In this document: positions 17,492 to 28,244 of the stretch, piece after piece
How the letters are laid out: each line of letters starts with the position of its first letter
Position numbering within the stretch: position 1 is the stretch's first letter
Source: JBBSDP01 sp963754335
GTDB taxonomy: Bacteria; Planctomycetota; Phycisphaerae; Tepidisphaerales; Tepidisphaeraceae
Length of the DNA: 64,000 nucleotides
Assembly (NCBI GenBank): GCA_963754335.1
Contig: CAVWFQ010000003.1
Location: forward strand, 310,001-374,000
Direction: 5' to 3'
Translations under genes and position numbers: made by a program
Notes under the pieces: model-generated
What the model saw: only the letters and a program-made list of their open reading frames with translations
Told to the model about the DNA's origin: nothing
The model's database searches: none

Positions 17492-17827
17492 CGATTTCGG
17501 GAATTGAACCACTAAGCGTGTGCGAGGCCAAGGGGAGAAATCCAAATGGCCACAGAGAGCACCGAGGAACACAGAGATCACCGAGATGCAGTACGCCGGA
17601 CAGACCTGTAGACCTTGCGACAGCTGTTCGCCGGCCGCGCAAGAGCTGGATAAATCAAGAGGGCCAAACAGTAAACCGGGCACGCGATTGACGATAGTTC
17701 TCGATCAAACGTCTCTGTGATCTCTGTGCCCCTCGGTGATCTCTGTGGCCATTCTCTTTGGCGCTCGCTTGCGCCGGAATTTGGATTTCGGCGTTTTGCC
17801 CACCGTCACACTATACTTCGGTGATCT
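17492..17827. repeat. Intergenic region with 40-nt imperfect inverted repeat
   Basis: Arms at about 17546-17587 and 17712-17753, both made of CACAGAG/CTCTGTG and ATCACCGAG units (ATGGCCACAGAG versus CTCTGTGGCCAT at the ends). No gene is seen between them. The right arm precedes surE by about 75 bp. Confidence 0.55.
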
Positions 17828-18619
17828 ATGCTCATTCTTCTGACGAACGACGACGGAATCAGCGCGCCGGGGCTGGTGGCGATGTATCACGAGCTGATCA
17901 AGCTCGGTGAAGTCCATGTGGTTGCGCCGGATACGGTGCAGAGCGCAACCGGCCATGGCATCACGCTCAGCACGCCGATCCTCACGGGGCAGGTGACCGT
18001 CCCGGGCGCGTTTACGGGAACGGCGGTGGGGGGGCGGCCGGCGGATTGCGTGAAGCTGGCGGTCGCCAAGCTGCTGCCGCGCGAGCCGGATCTGGTCGTC
18101 AGCGGCATCAACTCCGGGGCGAACGTGGGGATCAACGTGATCTACAGCGGCACCGTCGCCGCGGCCATCGAGGCGGCTTTTCTGGGACTGCCGGCGATCG
18201 CGGTTTCCCTTTATCTGCGCAACGAGATTCCAACGGACTATGCCCGCACGGCGAGGTTGGCGCGCGGCGTGATCGAGCAGGCGCTAGATAGGGGGCTGCG
18301 GAAAGGTCAGGTGGCGAGCGTCAATATTCCGCCGTTGCTTCCAGACGAAAATCCAACGGGCGTGAAGGTGGTCCGCCAATGCATTCGCGGATGGGCCGAC
18401 ACCTATGAAGAACGCCGCGACCCGCGCGGGCGATCCTATTTCTGGAACAGCAGCGTTTTTTCCCTCGGAAACACCGAAGAAGACACCGATGTCGCGGCTC
18501 TGCGCGATCGGTATATCACCGTCACGCCGTTGCAGTTTGATCTGACGCACTATCCGATGATGCACGAATGGGAATCGCGGAGGTGGAGTGTTGGGGAGAA
18601 GATTGAGGGTAGAGGGTAG
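17828..18619 (+). CDS. surE: 5'/3'-nucleotidase SurE
   Basis: Metal-dependent nucleoside monophosphatase (survival protein E), 263 residues. The metal site is intact: LLTNDDGISAPG (Asp pair at 8-9), the Ser-containing loop in VQSATGHGIT, and VVSGINSGANVG. The C-terminal tail is lengthened by an in-frame microrepeat of the 7-mer GGGTAGA (18605-18631), which also supplies the TAG stop, so the native C-terminus may have been shorter. It is divergent from nnrE across a repeat-rich gap. Confidence 0.95.
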   Translation: MLILLTNDDGISAPGLVAMYHELIKLGEVHVVAPDTVQSATGHGITLSTPILTGQVTVPGAFTGTAVGGRPADCVKLAVAKLLPREPDLVVSGINSGANVGINVIYSGTVAAAIEAAFLGLPAIAVSLYLRNEIPTDYARTARLARGVIEQALDRGLRKGQVASVNIPPLLPDENPTGVKVVRQCIRGWADTYEERRDPRGRSYFWNSSVFSLGNTEEDTDVAALRDRYITVTPLQFDLTHYPMMHEWESRRWSVGEKIEGRG

Positions 18620-18683
18620 AGGGTAGAGGGTGGGAGATTCAGAGAGGGATCGAGGATGCGCGAGATTGCGATCGAATTGAGAT

Positions 18684-19301
18684 ATGTTCGGCGACGGATC
18701 ATTAACCCTTCGAGAATTCGCGATGCGCGAACCGCATCCGCTGGCCACGATCCAGGAATCGATCCTGCGTTTTCTTCGGAATCGCGATGACGCGGTCCTG
18801 TTCGGCGCAGGCAGTGAATGCGTATGTGGACGAGTCGCGAATGACACAGGAAGTCGACATTCTTTCCACGCGCGCGCGGGAAATGGCTGAAGAAATGCGG
18901 GCGCATCTTGCGAAGGAATTCAGGTTGCCGCGCGGACGCGGGAAGTGGCGGGAGGCCAGGGCTTCCGTGTGTACCAGCTTCGTTCGCCAAAGAATCGGCA
19001 TCTTGCCGACGTTCGGCAGATCGAGTTGCTTCCGCCGACGCAGCTGATCGAGTCGATCCGGGTGTTGACTCCGGAAGAGCTGATCGCGCAGAAGGTCATG
19101 GCACTCGTTTCCCGTAAAGGGACTCCCAAGAGCGGTTCCGATTGGCGAGACATCGCGATGCTGCTGATCGCCTTTCCCGAATTGAAGAAAGCCGAGGGTC
19201 CGGTGCACGATCGGTTGATCGCGTCCCGCGCGGACCAATCAGTGTTGAACGAATGGGAAGCATTGGCAAAGGCTGTGATCACGGCAGAAGCCGACGAATA
19301 A
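18684..19301 (+). pseudogene. AbiEii-like nucleotidyltransferase, broken by two frameshifts
   Basis: Three plus-strand frames together give one protein of about 200 residues: IQESILRFLRNRDDAVLFGA, then QAVNAYVDESRMTQEVDILS, then GGQGFRVYQLRSPKNRHLAD. Breaks fall near 18805 and 18920; at the second, one missing C in EF|QVAARTREV explains the change. The FGAQAVNAY...TQEVDIL core is the nucleotidyltransferase motif of AbiEii/type IV toxin-like proteins, and the later LTPEELIAQKVMALVSRKG is family-typical. No AbiEi antitoxin-like gene adjoins it. It may be decayed or a sequencing casualty. Confidence 0.75.
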
Positions 19302-19327
19302 TTCACTTCTGACCGAATTGCCGCATT

Positions 19328-20655
19328 TCAAATCCGGTTTTGCAGATTCTTGTACTGCGCGTCGGCCTCATCGCTGCTTCGCGTGCGGCGAACGACGCGG
19401 CCGAGCGGATCGGTGAGCATCACGTATAGCTCCCGGCCGCCGTGTTCGGTGCGGATGTCGACCACGGTCCAGCCGGTGCCGTCGATGGCGTCGCCGGGGC
19501 CGGCAACGATCTCCTGGCGAACCGGCTTGTTTTTCTGGTCGAGAACAAACAGGTCGAAACGCGCCCGGCCGCTTTGCAAAGCCTTAACGAAGAACTGCTC
19601 CCTGGGGGGCACGGTGATGGCCGACGTGACGTCGCTCATCGCGCTGGTTACGGCAAACGCTTGTGCAACTTCGGTGACGCTCAGACCCTCATTCAGGAAG
19701 AGAGGATTATAAAGTTTGTACTGAACGCGATAGCGATAGGTCTGCCTCGGCAGCACGTCCTCATCGTGAACGCCAAGCTCGAAAAAATCGGGGACGTCGT
19801 TCAAATCAATCGCATTGCCATTGATTCCCAGGGGCATTCGCTGCTTCTGCGGCGCTTGGGGAAGGGGCGCGTTCGCCACTGCGATAACCGGGAGCGCCGG
19901 AGTTGCTCCTTCGACCACATTGTAAAACGCCGGTCGCTGAATTTCGGCGGAGTTCGCGCTCGCCCACTGCAAGAATTCGTGTCCCGCGGCGGGCGCGGCC
20001 CGGTCGCCGGGGTAAGCCTTTAGCGGATGAATTGCGAGGGGGGCAACGGTCCCGGTCGACTTCCAGCTTCCATCCGGCTGCTGCACTTCGCGCAACGCGA
20101 TGACTGCGAGGACTTGCGTCCGAGCGAGTTGAGGCGGGATGGACACCCCTTTGAAGTTGGCGGCTAACCAGTGTGACAAATCCGAACCCTCCACGCGAAA
20201 TCGGAAGGAGATGATGTCCTTTCCAATGTCGCCGAGTAGCGGTACGCGGACGACACCGCGAAAGAAACTCGCGCCCGCCGGATGTGCCGCGGGCAATGGG
20301 CTCAGGGAATGGACGAGAATCGGTACAGGAGGCGGCGGAAAAGTGCGGGGGCGCTGGATGCCGAAGATGGGAGCGGATGAACCTGAGTTTCAAGCCCGAC
20401 GCGCCAGTCCCGATTCAAATCCGGGGCCGCGGGCAATGGAAGGGCGTCATCCCGATGCATGGCCCGCTTCAGATCGGCGATGGGCCCGTTGACGATGACT
20501 GAGTCCACGCGGCCGGCGGGCACCACTTCACTTCCAAGGTGCACCGTTGTCGGATGCCGAAGGTAGAGGTTCAAAACGCCGCACAGAAAAAGAACGCCGA
20601 GGCCCAGGGCCAGCCATTGTACGTTGCGACCCAGCCAATTCATGCAGCTTCGCAT
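19328..20655 (-). CDS. Inner-membrane pilus/secretion-operon protein, paralog of 22296-23990 (one frameshift)
   Basis: Bitopic protein: helix WLALGLGVLFLCGVLNLYL close to the N-terminus, then a large extracytoplasmic part. The N-terminal half is in one frame (to about 20360) and the rest in another (from GSSAPIFGIQRPRTF); one missing G in CAGG explains it. It shares with the protein at 22296-23990 the order TM, STIVDGPI-like strand, YRYRV.YKLYNPL and the C-terminal WTVVDIRTE..RELYVML block. By position it takes the PilP place after PilM, N and O. The ATG at 20655 has GGAGG 7 nt upstream, inside the target duplication of the ISKra4 element that now cuts it off from the operon. Confidence 0.7.
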
Positions 20656-20670
20656 CGACGTACCTCCGTG

Positions 20671-22212
20671 GGGTGTGCCCAATATTTCGGGCGATCCATT
20701 AGTTTTGATTGCATAGGGCTTTGGCCCAGTAGCGATCCCATAGATTGCTCTGATACATCGCTTCCAGTGCCATCACGGATTCAGCGTTGTCCAAGTCCCA
20801 CCGCCGGCCCCGGCCTTTGATGCGGTCGGTAGTGACACCGCACATCGATTCCATCGGCCCGGTTCCGATATCCAACCCGCGTTTCTGACATTCGTCGTAC
20901 TTCATCATCGCTTGACGCTCAGCGGCGTAATTAAGCAGGCGGTCAGCTGCCTTTCGCTTTTGTCCTCGCAGCCCGCTACGCCAGTCCACCAGCTTCTGGA
21001 AAAAAGGCTCGTATCCTTCATGCTTCAGCGTGTGCAGAACGTCCTGCACCCACGCTTCTTTCGCCGGACTCTTCTCTCCCAGCGTCTTGCGGGCCGCTTC
21101 GTTCACATGCTCGCTGAGGTGGTAAAAGTCCAACAAGACCAGTTCCAGCGGCAGAACTTCCAGATGATTCCGTAGGCAGACTGCTCCATCGACCAATCCC
21201 ACCCGCTCGTCCGCCAGCGGCAGGCGGACACGCAACGCTTCACGCCCCAGCAGTTTGCCCAGTCCGCGATGGTCCTTGCACGTCACCCCCACCAGACGAT
21301 GCTCCTGCGTCTGGTCGTACAATATCGTCACATAGACCTGTTTGTAACGCTGGTCGGAGCCTCTCTTCACCGCCCCCAGCCGAGCCAACCGACGACGTTG
21401 CTTTCGCGTCATCGCGGCTCGGCAAGCCAGCACCGTCTCCCGGCGCTTTTGCTTTTCTGCCGCCGTGGTCGTCGGCACCAAAACCCCATCGGCGCTGGCG
21501 TATATCCGTTTAATTTCCTGGCCACCGGGCGTCTGAGCCTTGCAGTCGGCTGCCGACCAGTCCAGTTCCAACTGCTCCTCCTCCGAAGCCTTCAACACCG
21601 CCTTGCCTTCGGATTCCACCAACTTCCGCAGCATTTCCTCCGACATCTTGATCTGGGCCGCCTCGTCGAGATTCTCCACGCTACGATTAAAACTGCGCCC
21701 GGCGATTCCCAGCCGGCAGCACAGCTCTCGTGCCCCCACGCTTACGGCACTCTCCACCGCATCAACCAGCCGATCCATCGGAGTGTTGCTTCCCTCGCCG
21801 GGGGCGTAATAACGCACGCGACGAAGCTCGATCCGCCCGTTGACGCTCAACGTCGTCCGCGACGAGCGCCCTTTGCTCTGCTTGGGTTTGCCCATTGCAT
21901 CCAGCGGAGGGAAAAAAACTCGACTCCGTGGAGTCGATCCGCATCTGCACGGCCCCTTGAAAGGCCCGTTCACGAAACGCGGCTATCGCGTCCCGCACCG
22001 CAATCTCGCTGCCGTTGATCACGTTGCCGGTCGGAGCTTCATTCACCGCGTCGGCAACCCGACTCAACACCTCACGAATCTCCGCCTGCATTTGCGAAAT
22101 GAACTGTTCCTTGTCCATCGTTAAAAGCCGATCCATGGCGTACCTCCAAAAATACCGGCTCTCCGGCCGGATTCATCTTATTATGCCATCTCCCGGAAAT
22201 TTGGGCACACCC
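20671..22212 (-). mobile_element. ISKra4-family insertion sequence with 8-bp target duplication
   Basis: 1542 bp. Terminal inverted repeats begin GGGTGTGCCCAA at both ends, with similarity continuing (TATTTCGGG versus ATTTCCGGG). The flanks are perfect 8-bp direct repeats CCTCCGTG at 20663-20670 and 22213-22220. The insertion lies between two genes of the minus-strand pilus-like operon, duplicating the ribosome binding site of the downstream gene. Confidence 0.9.
20699..22136 (-). CDS. ISKra4-family transposase, one frameshift
   Basis: The C-terminal part (20699-21908) has the family block LDIGTGPMESMCGVTTDRIK followed by GRGRRWDLDNAESVMALEA. The N-terminal part (22136-21919, MDKEQFISQMQAEIREVLSR) is in another frame. 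Removing one base from the A7 run at 21912-21918 joins them through FFPPLDAMGKPK. The shift needed is +1, not the -1 used by typical programmed slippage in IS elements, so a mutation or base-calling error is more likely. Joined length is about 478 residues, normal for the family. Confidence 0.9.
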
Positions 22213-22295
22213 CCTCCGTGCGTTTCATGCGCGGTTCTGCGAAGAGCGTCTCCGCTCTCCAAAGGATCCGGCGTGGTTTGATCGTGTACTATCAG

Positions 22296-23990
22296 TTATC
22301 TGGCGCTGGCGGCGGGGGCCGCTTTGACTTCGTCGAGAAGGTTCTTGTAGTCCGGATTATCCTGGTCGGCGCGGAAATCACGTCGCTGAATATTTCCCGA
22401 ATCGTCGCTGAGCAGGACGTAAAGTTCGCCTTTCTTATTGTCGTGGCGAATATCCACAACGCTCCAATTGGTTTTGCCGATTGAGTCGCCGGGCACGACT
22501 TTCACGCTGTTGATCTTCATGACGCCGTCCCATGTGAACACATCGAATTGCACGTCCTTGACGGTGATGCTCTTCACGAAGAAGTTGGTCCGCTGGGGAA
22601 TGGTGATTTCGCCGCTCGCCTCGCTTGGCTTGCTCCCGATTGCAAACTGCTTGGCGATCTCCGGCTTGCTGATGACATTGATATCGTAAAGCGAATTGTA
22701 GATTCGGTAGACGAGCCGGTAACGATAGGTCTTTCCTGCCTCGACCGTGTCGTCGTGGGCGAGGATCTCGATGTCATTTTGCAACTGAGTGGGATCGAAC
22801 ACGCCTCCCTGAGTGCCGAAGTTAGCACCGTTGGGCCGGAAGGGCTGGGGAATATTCGGTTGATAGGGGCGCTGATATCCACCCGGGAAACCGCCGGGAT
22901 ATCCGCCGGGAAGGCCACCCGGCATCGGATACCCTCCGGGATACGCGGGATATCCGCCCGGGGCGCGGCCATAGGGAGCCGGTCGAGCCGGATCCGCCGG
23001 CGCATATTTCGGCGGCGCAGTTCCGCGGGGGACTGGACGATTTGGAACTCCGGGCAAAGGGGGCCGGGTTGGCGGCACAAACGCCGGGGTCGGTGCGATC
23101 ACCGGCTGGACCGGCGCTCGGGTGATATCGGCCTGCTGGTCGGGCCGGTGCCACGCCGGGGCCCCTTGCGCGGTCTGGTAAAAATCCGGATGAATGATTT
23201 CATCGGCGTGCTTTGCCGCCCAATCCTTGAACTCGAGTCCCTTATCGCGCGCTGCCGTGTCGCCGGGATAATCCATGATGGCATGGATGATGAGCGGCTT
23301 GATCGTCGTGGCGTTCCCCCATTGCCCGTTGGGAAGTTTCTCCTCGCGAATCAAATCGACCTTGAGAATTTCGGTCTGATACGCCAGCGCCGGAATATTC
23401 GCTTTCTTGTCCAGCAGGTCATGAAACTCTTTGGATAGTTTGGCGATCTCGATCTTGAAGAGGACGGAAACGCCGTCCAAATTCGTCGTGATCATCGCCT
23501 GTTGCACGTGAGTATTGCCGACGGGGGCGGGCTGCTTGGGATCGGGGTATTCCACCGTCGTCCGCAACGTGGAGACCGCCACCGGTATTGCCGGCGGGAG
23601 TGTCACGACGTGGTCGATTGGAGTGGCGTCTTTTCCAGGCTCGACGATGATCGGGCCCAACTCTGAACCATGCGGATTCCACCCGATAACGACCTTGGTT
23701 TGATCCGGCATCTTGGCCGGCCCGCTGACCGTCGCAATCCAGGGTTGCAGAAGGTCGGGCACGGCAATGGAGATTTCGTTGGGGCTCTGAATGTACCCTT
23801 TGATCTTCTTGATGGGGCCGTCAACGATGGTCGAATCGATTTGGCCGGGCTGCACCGGCGTTGTGCCCAATTGCACCGCGACCTGGGAATGGACTGCATA
23901 AGCCCAGATCACCCATGCCATGAAGAGGGCAGCGAGGCCGAGGGCGATCCACTGCACATGATCCTCGAGAATTTGCGTGAATTTTTGCAT
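22296..23990 (-). CDS. Inner-membrane protein with proline/glycine-rich linker, PilP position of pilus-like operon
   Basis: 564 residues from the ATG at 23990. A transmembrane helix (WIALGLAALFMAWVIWAYAV) near the N-terminus anchors a periplasmic protein with an N-terminal domain, a Pro/Gly/Tyr-rich linker (residues about 310-410, repeated PGGYP units) and a C-terminal domain of about 150 residues (YRYRLVYRIYNSLYD; WSVVDIRHDNKKGELYVLLS). The same layout occurs in the shorter paralog at 19328-20655. It follows the PilO-like gene by 22 bp. The domain is not recognisable by motif alone as PilP, so the assignment is positional. Confidence 0.7.
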   Translation of the reverse strand: MQKFTQILEDHVQWIALGLAALFMAWVIWAYAVHSQVAVQLGTTPVQPGQIDSTIVDGPIKKIKGYIQSPNEISIAVPDLLQPWIATVSGPAKMPDQTKVVIGWNPHGSELGPIIVEPGKDATPIDHVVTLPPAIPVAVSTLRTTVEYPDPKQPAPVGNTHVQQAMITTNLDGVSVLFKIEIAKLSKEFHDLLDKKANIPALAYQTEILKVDLIREEKLPNGQWGNATTIKPLIIHAIMDYPGDTAARDKGLEFKDWAAKHADEIIHPDFYQTAQGAPAWHRPDQQADITRAPVQPVIAPTPAFVPPTRPPLPGVPNRPVPRGTAPPKYAPADPARPAPYGRAPGGYPAYPGGYPMPGGLPGGYPGGFPGGYQRPYQPNIPQPFRPNGANFGTQGGVFDPTQLQNDIEILAHDDTVEAGKTYRYRLVYRIYNSLYDINVISKPEIAKQFAIGSKPSEASGEITIPQRTNFFVKSITVKDVQFDVFTWDGVMKINSVKVVPGDSIGKTNWSVVDIRHDNKKGELYVLLSDDSGNIQRRDFRADQDNPDYKNLLDEVKAAPAASAR

Positions 23991-24012
23991 GAAGCACCTC
24001 GTGGGCTCAAGA

Positions 24013-25293
24013 TCAGCGCGTCGGGGCCGCCGGCGTGGTCGGAGCAACGTGCAGGAAGTTCTTGATCTCCTCCGGCATGAAATCCTTCGTCCATGCCCGC
24101 ATGAAAATCGCCTCGCACTGCAGCGTCAGCTCCACCACCGGCGCGTTTCCGTAAATATACCCGTCCAGGAAGCGGGCGGCGCTGTCAACCGGAACCATGT
24201 CCATCTGGGTCACCGTCACAAGCTTACCACGTTGCAGCTCGCTGAGGAGCAGCGGAATCTGCCGCGCATCCACATCCACCACCAATTGGAAATGGGCTAC
24301 GTCGTACATTGAGTTGCAAACCCGGCCGGTGGGGGAGACCGCGAAATCGCGGGCGGCTCCGTCGCTTTCCGGTGTCGCCGACGCGGCCTGACCCGGGGTC
24401 GCGGCGGCCTGCGATGCGCCCATCACGTAAACGCTCGATTCCTGCGGAACATCCAGCCTCAACAGCCGCTTGACCGGATCGGAAAGGATATTCGGCTTTT
24501 CGTTTCCGTTGGGGGTCGCCCCCTTGTTGTTCACTTCCACGATGGCGTTGGCCACGTCGTATTCAATCCAGAGCGCCAACTGCGAATACCACAGATCCTC
24601 GACCGTGGCCCGTTTGCTGCTGTCGAGCATGATCGGATTCGTGCTCAGGGCGTTGCGGTCCATGTAGAGCCGGTATTGCGTTGCCCGCTCCTGGCGAAGT
24701 TGATCGGGTAACTGATCCGCGGCGATCTTGAACTCGCGCTCGATCTCTTCGCGATTGATCTCGGCGCCCCCGACCTTGATCACGCGCGTCTCGAATTTCG
24801 AGTCATGCAGCAGTTGCTGCTGCTGCTGTATCTCTTCGGGCGTAGGCGGAACCGCCGCGAACAATCCGAGGGGCAATTGCTTCTGAACCGCGTCGAGATA
24901 GGCGGTTCGGAAATCGAAAATCTTGTCGCCGGGGTTGGGAAGAATTCCGGGTAACAGCAAGTCGCGGCGATTCAGGGTGATTGCCTGCTCGAGAAGTTGG
25001 CCACTGGAAAGATGGACCAGATCCCTCGCCCGGGATCCTTCGGCGATCGCCTTGGGGCTGGGGAAGCTGGGGAGCTTCTCGCGATCGGCCTCCGTTTTGT
25101 TCAACTCGACGACCGGAAGATATCGCGGGGTATGAAGAAGGGTGTTGGCCTTATTGAAATCGTTCTTGCGCAGATTCAGGTCGGTCTGCAGCTTTTTGTA
25201 AAAGCCGCCCAGCGGGAAAAATAAAGCGATCACCGCGGCCAGCGCGACCACCGCGCAGATGACGCCGACAATATTTTTCTTGAGAATTTGCAT
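24013..25293 (-). CDS. PilO-like inner-membrane protein
   Basis: 426 residues from the ATG at 25293, which is preceded by AGGAAGG. One N-terminal helix (VICAVVALAAVIALFFPLGG), then a coiled-coil-prone stretch and a C-terminal alpha/beta domain (FQLVVDVDARQIPLLLSELQ followed by RGKLVTVTQMDMVPVD), resembling the ferredoxin-like fold of PilO/GspM in arrangement. It starts 16 bp after the restored stop of the PilM-PilN gene, so the genes are probably translationally linked. Expected role: periplasmic alignment complex linking PilM/N to an outer-membrane secretin. Confidence 0.7.
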   Translation of the reverse strand: MQILKKNIVGVICAVVALAAVIALFFPLGGFYKKLQTDLNLRKNDFNKANTLLHTPRYLPVVELNKTEADREKLPSFPSPKAIAEGSRARDLVHLSSGQLLEQAITLNRRDLLLPGILPNPGDKIFDFRTAYLDAVQKQLPLGLFAAVPPTPEEIQQQQQLLHDSKFETRVIKVGGAEINREEIEREFKIAADQLPDQLRQERATQYRLYMDRNALSTNPIMLDSSKRATVEDLWYSQLALWIEYDVANAIVEVNNKGATPNGNEKPNILSDPVKRLLRLDVPQESSVYVMGASQAAATPGQAASATPESDGAARDFAVSPTGRVCNSMYDVAHFQLVVDVDARQIPLLLSELQRGKLVTVTQMDMVPVDSAARFLDGYIYGNAPVVELTLQCEAIFMRAWTKDFMPEEIKNFLHVAPTTPAAPTR

Positions 25294-25309
25294 GTTGCCG
25301 CCTTCCTGC

Positions 25310-27446
25310 TCAATTGCTGCCGGCCGCAACCTGCTGCTGCGGCGTCTTGGAACTGCTCTTGCCCGGAGGCGCGAGGACCACGGCAACGAGCAAGGTGACC
25401 TCCGCGTCGTCCTTCATGCTCTCTCCCTGGAAAAGGGGATCCTCGAACGGATCGAGCTGGCGCGGTTGTCCCGGCTGCGGGTTGACCCGCCGGCGGAAGC
25501 CCGGCAGCCCGATAGAATGGGGAGGGAGCGCGGCCGGCAGCAGCGCCGTTCCTGGTTCCTTCACCGACCGCCTTGTCCGACACGACGACGACTTTCCTGA
25601 TCACATACGATCGCGGCTCATCCGGATTCGCCTCACCCAGATCGCGCAACGCCTTGACGAGGGTGTTGGTGACAAATGTCGATCGCCCGCTGTTGGGCGT
25701 CGTGCACCGCAGCGTCAGCAGGAATCCCCGGATCGTTTCGGGGGCCGGAGTCGCGCCCGCTCCGCCGGCCGGAGCCGCCGGCGCGACCGGATGGGATGGC
25801 ATCATGGGAGGGAAAGGCATTCCGGACATGGGGCCTCGTCCCGGAATCGGCATGCCGCCGCCGGGGAAGGGGGCCGCCGTCCCCGAACGGGCCCTCACGG
25901 GGGCGGCGCCTGCCGCCGCCGACCCCGCGAGCGCGGAAAAATCCTCATCCTTCATTTCAAGGATCGTCTTCATATCGCTTTGGTAGCGTGTGCTCCAGTC
26001 CTGGAGCAGCACGATCTTTCGATCGGACCGTTTTGTAGACTGGGCCATCGCCGCCAGCTTCGCCGGATCCGATGGGGGCGCCGGAAAGGACGAAGTCACA
26101 TCCTGGATGAGCCCGGGCCAGACATCGCGGCCCCAGAGCAGCCCGTTGACCATTCCGATCTGCGCTTGATCGGGGCCGCCGGACGATTCGATTTCCTTCC
26201 AGTCTTTGTCCAGCTTGCCGGCGCTGGTCAGCACGTCGCTGATCTCCTTGTAATTGGCGGTGTGATCACGCTCAAACTGGACATGGTCATAATACCAACT
26301 CGTGTACGCCACGCTGCTTGCGAGAACGAAGGTGGCGGCCGCGGCCGCGAACCACTTGCTTTTCAGCTTCCACATCCGCTCGCGGCGGATCGTCTCCGGG
26401 AGCAGCGAACTGTTGATCTTGCCGTCGCCCATCGCCTGAAGGGCCAGGCCGTAGGCGCTCACCGACGAAAGAAGATTGTCATTGAACGCCGCAGCCAGCC
26501 GTGCATCGGTCGGCGCGCCACTGCCGAGGCGATCGAGCCGCGCCACTTCCAGTTGCAGATTCTGCTGAAGGTATTTCTGAAGGCCCGGCAGACGAAACGT
26601 CCCGCCGAGCGCGATCATGCGCGCTATCCTCGAATCCCGATGAACCGAAGCATAAAAGCCGATCGACCGCTGAATTTCCGCCACCAGGTCCGCGAAGACG
26701 GGGCGCATCGCCTGAAGGATCTGTCTTCCGTACTTGCTCGTGGCGGCATTTCGCTTGAGTTCTTCAGCCTTGGCGAATTTGAGCTTGAAGTTCTTGACCA
26801 GCGCTTCGGTGAAATTATTCCCCCCGATCGGAATCGATCGGAGCCAGATGGTTTCCCCTTCGGCGATGATGAGATCGGTGTTTTCCGATCCAAGGTCCAC
26901 GATCATCGTCGTGCCCTTGATGCGCCCGTCGTGGTACATGGCGTTGTACACGGCCAGGGGATTCATCTGAACGATGTCGACATCCAGACCGCTGTCGGTG
27001 AAGAACTGGAGATGGCGGTTCACCAGTTCCTTGCGCATCGCGAAGATGCCGACTTCGACGTCCGGGGACTCGGGCTCCTGGAAGAGTTGGTAGCTCCACT
27101 CCACGTCATCCAGCGGGAAGGGGATCTGCTGAATCGCTTCGAAACGGACGATTTCCGGGATTTTGCTCTTCTCGACCGGCGGCAATTTGATGAAGCGGGC
27201 GAAGCTGGATTGGCCGCTCACGCCGATCGCCACCGCGCCTCCCTTGGCGCCATGGCGCTGCACGAAATTCGCGAGCGCCGACTGGATGTAGGAGTCGCGA
27301 TTGTCGCCGGATTGGGAGAGCACGTGCTCGTGCTCGACGATTTCAAAATCGTCGACGATGGGTCCCTCCGGACCGCGAACAAGGCGCACGGCCTTGAGCG
27401 CGCGGTTCCCGACGTCGATGCCCCAGGCGGAACTTGCCGAAGCCAT
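25310..27446 (-). CDS. pilM: PilM-PilN fusion, type IV pilus/type II secretion assembly protein (one frameshift)
   Basis: The N-terminal 345 residues are PilM, an actin-like ATPase of the FtsA fold: WGIDVGNRALKAVRL, MIVDLGSENTDLII and GGTFRLPGLQKYL. A transmembrane helix follows at about 366-385 (WFAAAAATFVLASSVAYTSW) and a PilN-like periplasmic part, so the usually separate PilM and PilN are one chain. As written the frame goes astray near 25556; one added base restores a conserved-looking end (DPFEDPLFQGESMKDDAEVT) stopping at 25310. The ATG at 27446 has GAGGAG upstream. First gene of the minus-strand operon. Confidence 0.85.
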
Positions 27447-28244
27447 GCTGTTCTCCTCGCGTTCGCGATGATCCGGTGCGCTGCTGGAGTCGGCCGAAGT
27501 ACTCCGCTTACTTCGTGCGCGGCTCAGTCCAAATATTTCATCCAGGCCGCGCCGGCCACGCGGAACTAACGGCGGGATGGATCGGGGCGGAGCGTCAATA
27601 GAGGAATGACGACCGCCATGTTGCTGCGTCCTATGGTGTAGCTTCCAGCGGCCGACGTCAATCTCTCCACGCCGCCGCGACGGACCCATAATACGACGCC
27701 AACAAATTGCAGGGGTTCGCCCAACAATATTGGCGCCTACTTCACGCCGGGCCTCGTGGGCCCGAATCCGGGTCCACAGGACCCGGCGTGACCGACAGAC
27801 GGTACGCCGGATGGTCCGGCTGCCGCAATACGGTTTCCCGGTTTGAGCGGGTTGCGGCAGGACCGTCTGCTCGGAAGAAAGCAATTCGCGTGCTTGGGCA
27901 CGCTCATATCGTTAAAGATCCCGCCACACCGGAACCGATTGCCTGTCGTCCCGGCGGGTTTGCCGGAGCAATTCGCCCGATTCAGGCCGCCTGATCGTTC
28001 AAGTCCGCCTGATTCATTGCCCAATTGTCTCTGGCGCCGATCGACTCCTCACACGGAGGCGTGCGGATCAGTTTCCGCAAGCCGTGCCAATGGATGTCAA
28101 ACCCTGAGTCGTTGCCAAAGCCGATGCGGGATAATGGATGGATGGATAAAAGGCTGGGACTTCGGCAGGACAACTCACGCAAAATAGTAAATCAAACCAG
28201 AGCGGTTTTGTCAATCAAAAAATGTCGAGAAGTTTCGTGATTCC
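27447..28244. other. Repeat-bearing intergenic region upstream of the pilus-like operon
   Basis: No gene is supported. 27504-27525 (CCGCTTACTTCGTGCGCGGC, plus TC) repeats an arm of the large hairpin at 50563-50637. A 48-nt palindrome lies at 27743-27790. The operon promoter should lie within the first few hundred bases. Confidence 0.4.
27743..27790. repeat. 48-nt palindromic repeat, copy 3 of 3
   Basis: Ends CACGCCGGG and CCCGGCGTG; the centre is degraded (GAATCC in place of GGATCC) and the left arm has a few changes relative to copies 1 and 2 (10247 and 11429). The right arm GGGTCCACAGGACCCGGCGTG region is nearly identical to the others. Confidence 0.7.

Noticed and set aside
21912..21918. 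Programmed frameshift in the ISKra4 transposase at A7
   Set aside because: The two frames require +1 movement, not the -1 slip typical of A-run/U-run programmed sites; an extra base is simpler.
22206..22280. A fourth copy of the 48-nt palindrome (GGATCCGGCGTGG at 22264)
   Set aside because: Only half of the right arm matches; no complementary left arm.
25314..27569. 751-codon open frame on the plus strand
   Set aside because: Antisense to the PilM-PilN gene, Arg/Gly-rich shadow.
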